This document shows positions 26,794 to 37,491 of a DNA stretch of 64,000 nt, in pieces (the first letter of the stretch is position 1; each line of letters opens with the position of its first letter). The notes under the pieces are model-generated. The model worked only from the letters and a program-made list of their open reading frames with translations, searched no databases and was not told the origin of the DNA. The position numbers and the translations under genes are program-made. Source of the stretch: Spirosoma rigui (lineage in GTDB: Bacteria; Bacteroidota; Bacteroidia; Cytophagales; Spirosomataceae); assembly GCF_002067135.1 (NCBI RefSeq), contig NZ_CP020105.1, positions 1,798,001 to 1,862,000 on the forward strand. Direction: 5' to 3'.

Positions 26794-29607
26794 ATGGACC
26801 AGTTTTCATATATCGCCAATTCCGACGCGGCTTACGTAGATCAATTGTATCAGTCTTATAAGCAAGACCCTCAATTAGTTGACGAAAGCTGGCAGCAATT
26901 CTTCAAAGGATTCGAGTTCTCATTGACCTACGGCGAAGCCGCCAACGGCACCAAACCGAGTACTACCGCATCGAACGGCGCTACCGCCAACGGTGCATCC
27001 GCTAAAACAAATGGCCAGGCTGCCAAACCAGTCGACGCCAGTCATGCCGAAAAAGAAGTTTCGGTGGCCAGCCTGATCAAAGCCTACCGATCACGGGGGC
27101 ACCTGCTGGCAAAAACAAATCCGCTCAAGGAACGCAAAGACCGCCAGCCTCGGGTTGATCTTCCGGACTATGCCCTGACAGAAGCCGATCTCGATACAAC
27201 ATTTGAATCGGGTAAGCTGCTCGGCATCGGTCCCGCTACGCTCCGTACCATCATGGAGTCGCTGCGGAAGATCTATGCCGGCAACATCGGCTTTGAGTAC
27301 ATGTACATCCGCGAGATGGAGGTGAAAAACTGGCTGCGTAACAAGATCGAGAAAGAAGCGCTGGTCTTTACGCCCACCATCGACGAGAAAAAGCGGATTC
27401 TTGAAAAGCTGAACGAGGCCACTGTCTTTGAAAACTTCCTGGCGACCAAATACCTGGGCCAGAAGCGGTTTTCGCTCGAAGGCGGGGAATCAACTATCCC
27501 GGCGCTGGACACGATCATTAGTCAGGCGGCCGACATGGGTGTTGAAGAAGTAATGATCGGTATGGCTCACCGGGGGCGTTTGAACGTTCTCTGTAACATT
27601 CTGGGTAAATCCTATGAAGCGGTTTTCGATGGCTTCGAAGGAAACGTACCCGAACAGGTGCAGGGTGATGGTGATGTGAAATATCACCTTGGCTATTCCA
27701 GCCTGACCGAGACGAAATCCGGTAAGCAGATCAGCGTAAAACTCGCGCCTAACCCGTCGCACCTGGAAGCGGTCAATCCGGTTGTTGAAGGGTTTGTGCG
27801 GGCTCAGGCCGATGAAGAGTATGCTGGTGACTTTACCAAGATCATGCCCATCCTGATTCACGGCGACGCAGCCGTTGCCGGTCAGGGCATTGTGTATGAA
27901 GTAACCCAAATGGCTAAACTGGCCGGCTACCAAACCGGGGGAACAGTCCATTTTGTGATCAATAACCAGGTTGGTTTCACGACCGATTTTGAGGATGCCC
28001 GTTCGTCCATCTATTGTTCGGACGTAGCCAAGATCATCGATGCGCCAATCTTCCACGTCAACGGCGACGATCCGGAAGCGGTTATTTTCTGCGCCCGGCT
28101 GGCCGTTGAGTTTCGCGAGAAATTCAACCGTGATGTGTTCATTGATATGGTTTGCTACCGGCGCTACGGCCACAATGAATCCGATGAGCCGAAGTTCACG
28201 CAGCCGACGATGTATAACATCATCGATAAACATGCAAACACCCGCGAACTCTACAATAAAATGCTCATCGAACGGGGCGATGTAGACGCTGAGCTGGCGA
28301 ACCGCATGGATACGGAGTTTAAAAAGCAACTGCAGGACCGGCTTGACCGGGTGAAGCAGAAAGCAGAAATTCCTTACAAACCGTTGCGCCTTGACCTGGA
28401 CTGGGCCGAACTCCGCTTTGCGGAACCCGCTGATTTTGACCAGTCGCCGGAAACGGGTGTTTCGGCCGAAACGCTGGACACGGTTGGTAAAGCGCTGGTG
28501 AAACTGCCCGAAGGGTTTAAGCCGCTGAAGCAGATTGAAAAACTGCTCAAAGACCGGCAAGCGATGCTGACCGAAACCAAGATGGTGAACTGGGGTACGG
28601 CTGAGTTGCTGGCCTATGGGTCGCTGCTGGTTGAGGGTAAGCCCGTTCGGTTGAGCGGCCAGGATGTGCAGCGTGGTACGTTCTCGCACCGGCACTCGGT
28701 TCTGCACGATTCCGATACCAACAAATCCTACTCGTCGCTCGATTTCATCCAGGATGGGCAGCAGAAGTTTCAGGTATACAATTCATTGCTGTCGGAGTAC
28801 GGCGTTCTTGGTTTCGAGTATGGCTACGCCATGGCGAACCCACACGCGCTGGTGATCTGGGAAGCCCAGTTTGGTGATTTTTCGAACGGGGCTCAGCTGA
28901 TCATCGACCAGTTCATTGCGGCTGCCGAGTCGAAGTGGGGTATTCAGAATGGGCTTGTCATGTTGCTGCCACACGGCTACGAAGGACAGGGCCCCGAGCA
29001 CTCCAACGCTCGCCCGGAGCGGTATCTACAGCTCACGGCCGAATACAACATGGTGGTTGCAAACATCACAACGCCGGCTAACTTCTTCCACCTGATGCGC
29101 CGGCAACTGGCGTGGGGATTCCGGAAGCCGCTGGTGGTCATGTCGCCCAAATCGCTGTTACGTCACCCCAAATGCGTATCCCCGCTGGAGGAGTTGACCA
29201 AAGGTTCGTTCCAGGAAGTGCTGGGCGATTCTTACGCCGATCCTAAGAAAGTAAAACGGGTACTGCTTTGCTCGGGTAAGGTTTACTATGACCTACTCGA
29301 TAAGCAGCAGGCCGATCAGCGCGATGACGTAGCCATTGTCCGGCTGGAACAACTGGCTCCGCTGCCCAAAAAGCAGCTTGATGCTGTGTTAAGCCAGTAC
29401 AAAAAAGCGGATCTGGTCTGGGTTCAGGAAGAACCAGAAAATATGGGCTACTGGGGTTACCTGCTACGCGTCATGGCGGGCCAGAACCCAGCCGCGTCTT
29501 ATACCCTGCGGGTGGTTTCGCGCGGGGCCGCTGCGTCGCCTGCTACGGGCTACGCCAAAGTACACACCCAGGAACAGGCTGATATTGTTCGCCGGGCGTT
29601 TGACTAA
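26794..29607 (+). CDS. sucA: 2-oxoglutarate dehydrogenase E1 component
   Basis: E1 decarboxylates 2-oxoglutarate with thiamine diphosphate in the citric acid cycle. The 937-residue product begins with the short E2-binding arm (YVDQLYQSYKQDPQLVDESW), a low-complexity linker at ~50-85, then EEVMIGMAHRGRLNVLCNIL, the thiamine-binding GDAAVAGQGIVYE region and VFIDMVCYRRYGHNESDEP. The C-terminal half has FSHRHSVLHD and LMLLPHGYEGQGPEHSNAR-like active-site segments. Length is typical. odhB follows after 107 bases, almost certainly in the same operon; lpd is not present here. Confidence 0.98.
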   Translation: MDQFSYIANSDAAYVDQLYQSYKQDPQLVDESWQQFFKGFEFSLTYGEAANGTKPSTTASNGATANGASAKTNGQAAKPVDASHAEKEVSVASLIKAYRSRGHLLAKTNPLKERKDRQPRVDLPDYALTEADLDTTFESGKLLGIGPATLRTIMESLRKIYAGNIGFEYMYIREMEVKNWLRNKIEKEALVFTPTIDEKKRILEKLNEATVFENFLATKYLGQKRFSLEGGESTIPALDTIISQAADMGVEEVMIGMAHRGRLNVLCNILGKSYEAVFDGFEGNVPEQVQGDGDVKYHLGYSSLTETKSGKQISVKLAPNPSHLEAVNPVVEGFVRAQADEEYAGDFTKIMPILIHGDAAVAGQGIVYEVTQMAKLAGYQTGGTVHFVINNQVGFTTDFEDARSSIYCSDVAKIIDAPIFHVNGDDPEAVIFCARLAVEFREKFNRDVFIDMVCYRRYGHNESDEPKFTQPTMYNIIDKHANTRELYNKMLIERGDVDAELANRMDTEFKKQLQDRLDRVKQKAEIPYKPLRLDLDWAELRFAEPADFDQSPETGVSAETLDTVGKALVKLPEGFKPLKQIEKLLKDRQAMLTETKMVNWGTAELLAYGSLLVEGKPVRLSGQDVQRGTFSHRHSVLHDSDTNKSYSSLDFIQDGQQKFQVYNSLLSEYGVLGFEYGYAMANPHALVIWEAQFGDFSNGAQLIIDQFIAAAESKWGIQNGLVMLLPHGYEGQGPEHSNARPERYLQLTAEYNMVVANITTPANFFHLMRRQLAWGFRKPLVVMSPKSLLRHPKCVSPLEELTKGSFQEVLGDSYADPKKVKRVLLCSGKVYYDLLDKQQADQRDDVAIVRLEQLAPLPKKQLDAVLSQYKKADLVWVQEEPENMGYWGYLLRVMAGQNPAASYTLRVVSRGAAASPATGYAKVHTQEQADIVRRAFD

Positions 29608-29620
29608 ACTAGTCGATCAG

Positions 29621-29706
29621 TAGTGAGTTGGGCAGTGGGTAGGTCGGTAGACACACACACTGCCCAGGTCGCTAACTGACTACCTCAATAACTGACCAAC
29701 TCACTA
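29621..29706 (+). repeat. Inverted repeat between sucA and odhB
   Basis: TAGTGAGTTGG-g-CAGT (29621-29636) pairs with ACTG-a-CCAACTCACTA (29691-29706), 15 of 16 positions, around a 54-base loop that holds a short CACACACAC run and an inner GGTAG/CTACC pair. No T-tract follows. It ends just before the odhB ATG (29715) and could influence E1:E2 expression. Confidence 0.6.
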
Positions 29707-29714
29707 ACTGCTAT

Positions 29715-31337
29715 ATGGCCGTTGACATGAAAATCCCCGCCGTAGGGGAATCGATTACCGAAGTAACCGTTGGTACCTGGTACAAAAAAGAAGGTGATCA
29801 GGTAAAGATGGACGACGTCCTGTGCGGACTCGATTCTGACAAAGCGACGTTTGAACTGACGGCCGAAGCCAATGGCACGCTGCATATCCTGGCTCAGGAA
29901 GGGGATGTACTGCCCATTGGTGCCAGCATCTGCACCATCGACGATGCGGGCGGTAACGCAGCACCGGCGGCCCCCGCTCCGGCCAAAGCCGAAACGCCCG
30001 CACCGGCTCAACCTGCTGCGGCAAAGTCCGAACCGGCGCCCGCTGTTCAGCCCGTTGCCGAACCGGCTGCGGCTGCTCCATCGGCGGCCCCGAGCGTAGT
30101 TGAAATGAAAGTTCCTGCGGTGGGCGAGTCTGTTACCGAAGTAACCATTGCCTCCTGGAGCAAAAAAGACGGTGATCAGGTTGCCCTCGACGAAGTACTT
30201 TGTGAACTGGAATCGGATAAAGCGACGTTCGAATTGCCGGCCGAAGCCGCCGGTACACTCCGTATTGTTGCGCAGGCTGGCGAAACACTGGCTATTGGCG
30301 CCTTAATCGCCAAAATCGAAGTAGGTGCTGGCGCTGCTGCCGCTCCTGCCTCACAGCCAGCACCTGCTCCGGCGGCTCAACAGCCAACCGCAGCTGATAC
30401 CGCATCGAATGGGCAGAATGGGTACGCCGTTAACCACCCGTCGCCGGCTGCCGCTAAGATTCTGGACGAAAAAGGTGTGGCTGCCCAACAGGTTCAGGGT
30501 ACGGGTGTAGGTGGGCGCGTGACCAAGGAAGATGCGATGAAAGCGTCTCCCGCACCGGCCCAACCCGCAGCCACTCCGGCGCCTGCTCCGGCTAAACCCG
30601 CGCCTGCATCCGCCCCGGCTCCGGTTATGACCGGCGAACGCGTTCAGCGTCGGGAAAAAATGACATCGCTGCGTCGGACTATCGCCCGCCGATTGGTAGC
30701 GGTAAAGAATGAAACGGCAATGCTCACTACCTTCAACGAGGTAGACATGAAGCCGATCATGGATCTGCGCAACAAGTACAAAGACAAGTTTAAAGAGAAA
30801 AACGGTGTGGGCCTGGGCTTCATGTCGTTCTTCACGAAGGCGGTCTGTACGGCCTTGAAAGACTTCCCGGCCGTAAACGCCCAGATCGATGGCGACCAGA
30901 TGGTCTTCAACGATTTCTGCGATATCTCCATTGCCGTATCGTCCGATCGGGGTCTCGTAGTTCCCGTTATTCGGAATGCCGAGCAGATGAGCTTCGCCCA
31001 GATCGAGAAAGAGATCGTTCGTCTGGCGGGTTTGGCTCGCGAGAACAAGCTGACGATTGAGCAGATGACGGGCGGTACGTTCACAATCACGAACGGCGGT
31101 ACGTTCGGGTCGATGTTGTCGACACCGATCATCAATGCACCACAATCGGCCATCCTGGGCATGCATAACATCGTTGAACGGGCTGTTGTGGTCAATGGTG
31201 AAATTGTTATCCGGCCCATCATGTACGTAGCGCTGTCGTATGATCACCGTATCATCGACGGAAAAGAATCGGTAAGCTTCCTTGTTCGTGTGAAGCAGAT
31301 TCTGGAAGACCCCGCTCGTATGTTGTTCGATATGTAA
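29715..31337 (+). CDS. odhB: 2-oxoglutarate dehydrogenase E2 (dihydrolipoyl succinyltransferase), two lipoyl domains
   Basis: E2 is the core of the 2-oxoglutarate dehydrogenase complex and moves the succinyl group from lipoate to CoA. The 540-residue product has two lipoyl domains (residues ~4-78 and ~132-205; lipoyl Lys in [10 protein letters not shown] and [11 protein letters not shown]), Ala/Pro-rich linkers, a peripheral-subunit-binding domain ([20 protein letters not shown]) and the catalytic domain with the active site in [13 protein letters not shown]. SucB of enterobacteria has one lipoyl domain, so the second is a small difference; it is seen in other Bacteroidota. It is the second gene after sucA. 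Confidence 0.95.
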   Translation: MAVDMKIPAVGESITEVTVGTWYKKEGDQVKMDDVLCGLDSDKATFELTAEANGTLHILAQEGDVLPIGASICTIDDAGGNAAPAAPAPAKAETPAPAQPAAAKSEPAPAVQPVAEPAAAAPSAAPSVVEMKVPAVGESVTEVTIASWSKKDGDQVALDEVLCELESDKATFELPAEAAGTLRIVAQAGETLAIGALIAKIEVGAGAAAAPASQPAPAPAAQQPTAADTASNGQNGYAVNHPSPAAAKILDEKGVAAQQVQGTGVGGRVTKEDAMKASPAPAQPAATPAPAPAKPAPASAPAPVMTGERVQRREKMTSLRRTIARRLVAVKNETAMLTTFNEVDMKPIMDLRNKYKDKFKEKNGVGLGFMSFFTKAVCTALKDFPAVNAQIDGDQMVFNDFCDISIAVSSDRGLVVPVIRNAEQMSFAQIEKEIVRLAGLARENKLTIEQMTGGTFTITNGGTFGSMLSTPIINAPQSAILGMHNIVERAVVVNGEIVIRPIMYVALSYDHRIIDGKESVSFLVRVKQILEDPARMLFDM

Positions 31338-31342
31338 TCCAT

Positions 31343-31402
31343 AGGTTTCTTATAAAAAAGGCCGCTCCGAGATCTCGGAGCGGCCTTTTTTATAAGAAAC
31401 CT
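31343..31402. terminator. 60-base perfect palindrome / bidirectional terminator
   Basis: The whole 60 bases are their own reverse complement, centred between 31372 and 31373 (GAGATCTC). The inner part is a terminator core (AAAAAAGGCCGCTCCGAG and mirror), and pairing continues outward through AGGTTTCTTATA. It lies between convergent odhB (+) and gpmI (-). Confidence 0.92.
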
Positions 31403-31420
31403 GTATGAGTCGGTACTACG

Positions 31421-32956
31421 TTATTTCCTGAGTAAACTCTCGCCTGACATTTCAGCGGGTTTTTGAATACCCATCAACTCCAGAATAGTTGGAGCGATAT
31501 CGGCCAGCTTCCCATCGTTCAGGGCGGGATGATAGTCTTTATCGATCAAAATGCAGGGTACCAGATTCGTTGTGTGAGCCGTATTAGGGGTGCCATCTTC
31601 GTTGACCATGAACTCGGCGTTGCCGTGGTCGGCAATGATGATGGTGGTATATCCATGAGCCAGGGCTGCTTCGGTAACGGCTTTCGCACAGGTGTCGGCC
31701 GTCTCAGCGGCAATTTTCACCGCTTCGAAAACGCCCGTGTGCCCCACCATGTCGGTATTGGCAAAGTTAAGGCAGATAAAGTCCGTCTCTTCGTTTTCCA
31801 GTTCCGGAATGATAGCGTCACGAATGTCGTAGGCAGCCATCTCGGGTTTCAGATCGTACGTTTTGACGTCCTTGGGCGAGGGGCAGAGCAGCCGCTTTTC
31901 TCCCGCAAAAGGCTCTTCGCGACCACCGGAGAAAAAGAATGTGACGTGCGGGTATTTCTCTGTTTCGGCAATCCGGATCTGTTTACGGCCCGCATTGGCG
32001 ATAACTTCACCCAGCGTATTCTGGAGGTTGTCCTTGTCGAAGATCACCTTTACGCCAACAAACTCGTTGTCGTAGTTCGTCAGGGTAATGTAATCCAGCG
32101 ACAGTTTTTTCATGCCCTGTTCCGGAAAGTCTTTCTGCGTGAGCGCCTGCGTTATTTCCCGGCCCCGGTCAGTACGGAAATTAAAGCACAACACAACATC
32201 ACCTTCGTCAATTACGGCGACGGGTGAACCATCCGTTTTGGTAACGATGATTGGCTTTACAAACTCATCCGTTATATCCTGGTCATAAGAAGTCTGCAGG
32301 GCTTGGGTAACACCATCGGCGGTAACCTTTTCGCCCGTACCATGAACCATGGCATCGTATGCTACTTTCACGCGCTCCCAGCGGTTATCGCGGTCCATGG
32401 CATAGTACCGGCCCACTACGCTGGCAATCTGCCCCGTTGTGGCAGCCATATGCTGCTGAAGTTCGGTCAGGTAGCCAACGCCACCTTTGGGGTCGGTATC
32501 GCGCCCGTCGGTGAAAGCGTGGACGAATACATCCGTCAGGTTGTGGGCATGCGCAATTGACAGCAAACCTTTCAGATGATCGATATGGGCGTGGACACCA
32601 CCATCGGATACCAGGCCGATAAAGTGAATTTTCTTACCCGTGCGTTTAGCGTAGTTCAGCGCATCGACCAGGACCGGTTCGGTATCGAGCGTGTGCTCAT
32701 CGACAGCTTTGTTAACTTTCACCAGGTCCTGATACACCACCCGGCCCGCGCCGAGGTTCATGTGCCCCACTTCGGAGTTGCCCATCTGGCCGGCGGGCAG
32801 ACCAACGGCCAGGCCCGAAGCCTCCAGACGACTATTGGGGTATTTTGCGTAGAGCGAACGTACAAAAGGAACGTTAGCAGCCTCGATGGCCGATACGGCC
32901 GGGTTGAGGGGAATGCCCCAACCGTCGAGAATGATGAGAATAACTTTTTTATTCAT
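31421..32956 (-). CDS. gpmI: 2,3-bisphosphoglycerate-independent phosphoglycerate mutase
   Basis: This enzyme interconverts 3- and 2-phosphoglycerate through a phosphoserine in a two-manganese site. The 511-residue product starts MNKKVILIILDGWGIPLN (ATG 32956; an upstream ATG at 32974 adds six unconserved residues). The catalytic Ser is in QMGNSEVGHMNLGAG; metal-site segments DGGVHAHIDHL, FANTDMVGHTG and IIIADHGNAEFM are present. Length is normal. It lies on the same strand as eno a little upstream, so two successive glycolytic steps are coded close together. Confidence 0.97.
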   Translation of the reverse strand: MNKKVILIILDGWGIPLNPAVSAIEAANVPFVRSLYAKYPNSRLEASGLAVGLPAGQMGNSEVGHMNLGAGRVVYQDLVKVNKAVDEHTLDTEPVLVDALNYAKRTGKKIHFIGLVSDGGVHAHIDHLKGLLSIAHAHNLTDVFVHAFTDGRDTDPKGGVGYLTELQQHMAATTGQIASVVGRYYAMDRDNRWERVKVAYDAMVHGTGEKVTADGVTQALQTSYDQDITDEFVKPIIVTKTDGSPVAVIDEGDVVLCFNFRTDRGREITQALTQKDFPEQGMKKLSLDYITLTNYDNEFVGVKVIFDKDNLQNTLGEVIANAGRKQIRIAETEKYPHVTFFFSGGREEPFAGEKRLLCPSPKDVKTYDLKPEMAAYDIRDAIIPELENEETDFICLNFANTDMVGHTGVFEAVKIAAETADTCAKAVTEAALAHGYTTIIIADHGNAEFMVNEDGTPNTAHTTNLVPCILIDKDYHPALNDGKLADIAPTILELMGIQKPAEMSGESLLRK

Positions 32957-33030
32957 GATGTTATCGGGGTGCAATTGACTGAATACCGGGCTGCCAACTC
33001 AGGTGGGTTTCTGGGGTCCGGCTGTATGGA

Positions 33031-33534
33031 TTATAACACCGGAGAACCCGGACTACGTTCTTTGATCAGAAATGTCAGTAACTGGCGGCAGCAGCGGGTA
33101 ATTATCTGATATACGTCTTCGAAAACCTCCGGCCCTTCGTAGTAAGGATCCGGTACGTTGGGTTGATCGCTGGTATCGGGATCGAACTCACGGAGCAGAA
33201 AAATAGTATCGTCGGTGTGCAGGCCGGTACTACGGTAATTTAGCTTTTCGATGGCTTCGAGGTTGTTTTCGTCCATGGCCACGAAGTAGTCGAACAGCGC
33301 CAGATCGTCGCCAATCATACGTCGGGCGCGGTGAGTGAGCGTCAGACCGTGTTCCAGCGCGTTTTCGCGGGTTCGCCGGTCAGGTAGCTGGCCAATGTGG
33401 TACGAGGCTGTTCCGGCTGAGTCGCACTGGATCTGATCACTGAGTCCGGCTTCGGCAACCAGCATTCGAAACACGCCCTCCGCTACCGGCGATCGGCAGA
33501 TGTTGCCGTAGCACACAAAGAGAACGGAGATCAT
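33031..33534 (-). CDS. Low-molecular-weight protein tyrosine phosphatase
   Basis: These small phosphatases act on phosphotyrosine, often on kinases that control polysaccharide export. The 167-residue product has the N-terminal P-loop CX5R (VLFVCYGNICRSPVAEG) and the general-acid Asp in VPDPYYEGPEVFEDV. Length is typical. It lies between divIC and gpmI on the minus strand with short gaps, so co-transcription with the cluster is plausible. No cognate tyrosine kinase is visible here. Confidence 0.93.
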   Translation of the reverse strand: MISVLFVCYGNICRSPVAEGVFRMLVAEAGLSDQIQCDSAGTASYHIGQLPDRRTRENALEHGLTLTHRARRMIGDDLALFDYFVAMDENNLEAIEKLNYRSTGLHTDDTIFLLREFDPDTSDQPNVPDPYYEGPEVFEDVYQIITRCCRQLLTFLIKERSPGSPVL

Positions 33535-33602
33535 AGGGGTACGTTAAGCGCAACAGGTAGTGGGTAACGAAAACCGGGTTATCCAATGCAGGCACTGCAT
33601 GA

Positions 33603-33914
33603 CTACTTTTCCAGGGGTTCGTTCTTTTCGTCGACAATCACGAACACATCTTCGGTGGGCTTTTTCATCAGGTACTTCTCGCGGGCAAACTTCTCCCGTA
33701 GCCGGTCATTTCCGAGTACTTCCCGCCGTTCGGTTTGAACATCCCTGATTTCGGCCTGGTAAAATTTTATGTCTCCCTCCAACTCCCGCAGCTTCAGCCA
33801 GTTCTGCACCTGCGATGGAAGGTCGTTGGCGTCGAAAAACGTCATCCACGTCAGCAGCGCCAGGGCGGTGGCCACGTAGAAGTTGCGGACGGAGCGGAGG
33901 AGTTTCTGAAGCAT
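33603..33914 (-). CDS. Septum formation initiator (FtsB/DivIC family)
   Basis: A 103-residue bitopic division protein starting at ATG 33914 (MLQKLLRSVRNFYV). It has one membrane helix (VATALALLTWMTFF), then a coiled coil (WLKLRELEGDIKFYQAEIRD, VQTERREVLGND) and the family end (LREKFAREKYLMKKPTEDVFVIVDE). It probably joins the FtsQ/FtsL-type complex at the septum. The longer open frame from 33977 adds 21 unrelated residues that overlap an inverted repeat. It follows eno, a pairing common in Bacteroidota. Confidence 0.9.
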   Translation of the reverse strand: MLQKLLRSVRNFYVATALALLTWMTFFDANDLPSQVQNWLKLRELEGDIKFYQAEIRDVQTERREVLGNDRLREKFAREKYLMKKPTEDVFVIVDEKNEPLEK

Positions 33915-33928
33915 AGGCGTAAACGATA

Positions 33929-33978
33929 CGTGATCGATGCAAAAGGCGCAGTTTCCTGAGCATTCAGCATCGATCACG
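33929..33978 (-). repeat. Inverted repeat between eno and divIC
   Basis: CGTGATCGATGC (33929-33940) is perfectly complementary to GCATCGATCACG (33967-33978) around a 26-base loop. No T-run follows on the minus strand, so it may tune read-through or RNA decay between the two genes rather than stop transcription. Confidence 0.6.
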
Positions 33979-33987
33979 CGTCATTCT

Positions 33988-35612
<1,625 letters not shown>

Positions 35613-36128
35613 ATGCGAGGGTTACTGTACTTTCTGTTATTTTTATTAGTCGTTTTCGGGTTGTTGTACGCGCTTACGGGCTGGAGCTATAGCGATGGGG
35701 AGCGTGCCGGCACCATTTCCAAATTCAGTCGTCGGGGTTTCGTTTTCAAAACCTATGAAGGGGTACTCAATGTGGGTGGCTTTTCGGGCGAAACGGGATC
35801 GTTGACGCCCCAGTACTTCGACTTTTCGGTGAAAGACGACGCCGTCGCGACCCAGATTACGAATGCGGTCAAAACGGGACAACGCGTAACGCTCCATTAT
35901 GAAGAAAAAATCATCCGGCTTCCCTGGAATGGTGAGACGAAATATTATATTACGTCGGTCGAATTGATTGGTCCGGCAGTACGTCCCTATGGCGATGCAT
36001 CGGCATACCCGGGTTACCAACCGGGACAGGGACAACCCCAAATGCAGCAGCCCCAGGGCCAACAGGCTCAACCTCAGCAGATGGCTCCGGCACCGGGTCA
36101 GACCGTCCCGGCCGACTCCACGCTGTAA
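35613..36128 (+). CDS. Small membrane-anchored protein of unknown function
   Basis: I do not recognise a named family. From ATG 35613 the product is 171 residues: an N-terminal membrane helix (MRGLLYFLLFLLVVFGLLYA), a compact mainly beta-type domain of about 95 residues (ERAGTISKFSRRGFVFKTYE, VATQITNAVKTGQRVTLHYE, KYYITSVELIGP) and a Gln/Pro-rich tail (GQGQPQMQQPQGQQAQPQQM). The tail looks like a flexible linker or surface tether. It is a single-gene unit between eno and recA with its own terminator. Confidence 0.72.
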   Translation: MRGLLYFLLFLLVVFGLLYALTGWSYSDGERAGTISKFSRRGFVFKTYEGVLNVGGFSGETGSLTPQYFDFSVKDDAVATQITNAVKTGQRVTLHYEEKIIRLPWNGETKYYITSVELIGPAVRPYGDASAYPGYQPGQGQPQMQQPQGQQAQPQQMAPAPGQTVPADSTL

Positions 36129-36143
36129 CGAAAGTTGATTCGT

Positions 36144-36190
36144 AAAAAAGCCCGTTCAGCACTCATTTTGAGGGGCTGGACGGGCTTTTT
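36144..36190. terminator. Terminator before recA
   Basis: GCCCGTTCAGC (36150-36160) pairs with GCTGGACGGGC (36175-36185), 11 pairs with one G-T, flanked by A6 before and T5 after. It ends the small membrane-protein transcript ahead of the recA promoter. Confidence 0.85.
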
Positions 36191-36252
36191 CGTGGTTGGT
36201 TAGAGAGTGGTAAAAGGCGCCGTAAAACCGGCTAACTATTTTCAAAAACCGC

Positions 36253-36283
36253 TTGGTTTTCTGCCCGTTTTTGGGTAATTTTA
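36253..36283 (+). promoter_or_regulatory. Candidate recA promoter
   Basis: TTG at 36253-36255, a 20-base spacer and TAATTTTA at 36276-36283 (one base off TAnnTTTG) give a start about 18 bases ahead of the recA ATG at 36307. I saw no classical LexA box nearby. Confidence 0.45.
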
Positions 36284-36306
36284 TCTGTTTAAACAACCAT
36301 CCAAAC

Positions 36307-37401
36307 ATGGCTAAATCTGATTCGGCAACGGCTACGGCAACTGCCGCTGATAACAAACTGAAGGCCCTGCAAACCACTATTGAGAAACTCGACAAAGCGT
36401 TCGGCAAGGGCACCGTCATGCGCCTGAGTGAAAGCAAAGTCGTGGACGTTCCGGTTATTTCGACTGGTTCGCTGGGGCTGGACCTGGCGTTGGGTATTGG
36501 TGGAATGCCGCGCGGTCGTGTCGTTGAAATCTACGGTCCTGAATCGTCGGGTAAAACCACGCTGACCATGCACTGCATCGCCGAAGCACAAAAGGCGGGC
36601 GGTCTGGCAGCTTTCATCGACGCCGAGCACGCTTTTGACCGCGTCTATGCGGAGAAGCTGGGCATCGACACAAAAAACCTCCTGATCTCCCAGCCTGACA
36701 ATGGTGAGCAGGCACTTGAAATTGCTGAACACCTTATCAGCTCAGGTGCAATCGACATTATCGTTATTGACTCCGTAGCGGCCCTGGTGCCTAAAGCCGA
36801 GATCGAAGGCGAGATGGGCGAAAGCAAAATGGGTCTGCAGGCTCGTCTGATGTCGCAGGCGCTGCGTAAGCTGACCGGTACCATTAACAAAACGGGTTGC
36901 TGCTGCATATTCATTAACCAGTTACGTGAGAAGATCGGTGTAATGTTCGGTAACCCCGAAACAACCACGGGCGGTAACGCGCTTAAGTTCTACGCGTCGG
37001 TTCGTCTCGACATCCGGCGTATTGGCCAGATCAAGGAAGGTGCCGACAACGTAGTGGGTAACCGGACTAAAGTGAAGGTCGTCAAGAACAAACTGGCTGC
37101 TCCGTTCAAAGTTGTCGAATTCGACATCATGTACGGTCAGGGTATCTCCAAAGTCGGTGAGATCCTCGATCTGGCCGTTGAGATGGAAATCGTGAAGAAA
37201 TCGGGTTCCTGGTTCTCGTACGGCACCAGTCGTCTGGCCCAGGGGCGTGATGCAGTCAAAGAACTGCTCCTCGATAACCCCGAGCTTAGCGCCGAGATTG
37301 AAGCAAAAATCCGGGCTAAAATCAACGAAGATGAGAACGCATTACTCGATCCTGTCCTGGCCGCCACCGAAGGTGACGACGAAGGCGAAATCGACGATTA
37401 G
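36307..37401 (+). CDS. recA: Recombinase RecA
   Basis: RecA forms filaments on single-stranded DNA for strand exchange and SOS signalling. From ATG 36307 the product is 364 residues with an N-terminal helix ([20 protein letters not shown]), Walker [11 protein letters not shown], Walker [11 protein letters not shown], the L2 region [20 protein letters not shown] and the usual acidic C-terminus ([10 protein letters not shown]). An 18-residue upstream extension to 36253 overlaps the promoter and was dropped. recX is elsewhere in the window (48.5 kb), not adjacent. Confidence 0.98.
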   Translation: MAKSDSATATATAADNKLKALQTTIEKLDKAFGKGTVMRLSESKVVDVPVISTGSLGLDLALGIGGMPRGRVVEIYGPESSGKTTLTMHCIAEAQKAGGLAAFIDAEHAFDRVYAEKLGIDTKNLLISQPDNGEQALEIAEHLISSGAIDIIVIDSVAALVPKAEIEGEMGESKMGLQARLMSQALRKLTGTINKTGCCCIFINQLREKIGVMFGNPETTTGGNALKFYASVRLDIRRIGQIKEGADNVVGNRTKVKVVKNKLAAPFKVVEFDIMYGQGISKVGEILDLAVEMEIVKKSGSWFSYGTSRLAQGRDAVKELLLDNPELSAEIEAKIRAKINEDENALLDPVLAATEGDDEGEIDD

Positions 37402-37417
37402 TCTTAACGTTCGAGCA

Positions 37418-37458
37418 CAAAAAAAGGTAGCTGACTGTTTGTCAGTTACCTTTTTTTG
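37418..37458. terminator. Bidirectional terminator, recA / gltA
   Basis: AAAAAAAGGTAGCTGAC and its mirror GTCAGTTACCTTTTTTT (one G-T pair) form an 18-pair stem with a TGTTT loop. A- and T-runs on both sides allow it to stop recA (+) and gltA (-). Confidence 0.88.
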
Positions 37459-37491
37459 TAAGGCCGTCCCGGAAGGGTGGCTTTACCACTG

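Noticed and set aside
26532..26861. Open frame upstream of sucA
   Set aside because: No domain, overlaps the sucA start in another frame and the promoter box.
27490..28707. Long antisense frame opposite sucA
   Set aside because: Composition-driven shadow of sucA, with no recognisable domain; similar shadows occur opposite odhB and gpmI.
29651..29660. CACACACAC run as a microsatellite or CRISPR-like signal
   Set aside because: Only five units, single site, within a hairpin loop; no spaced direct repeats anywhere in the window.
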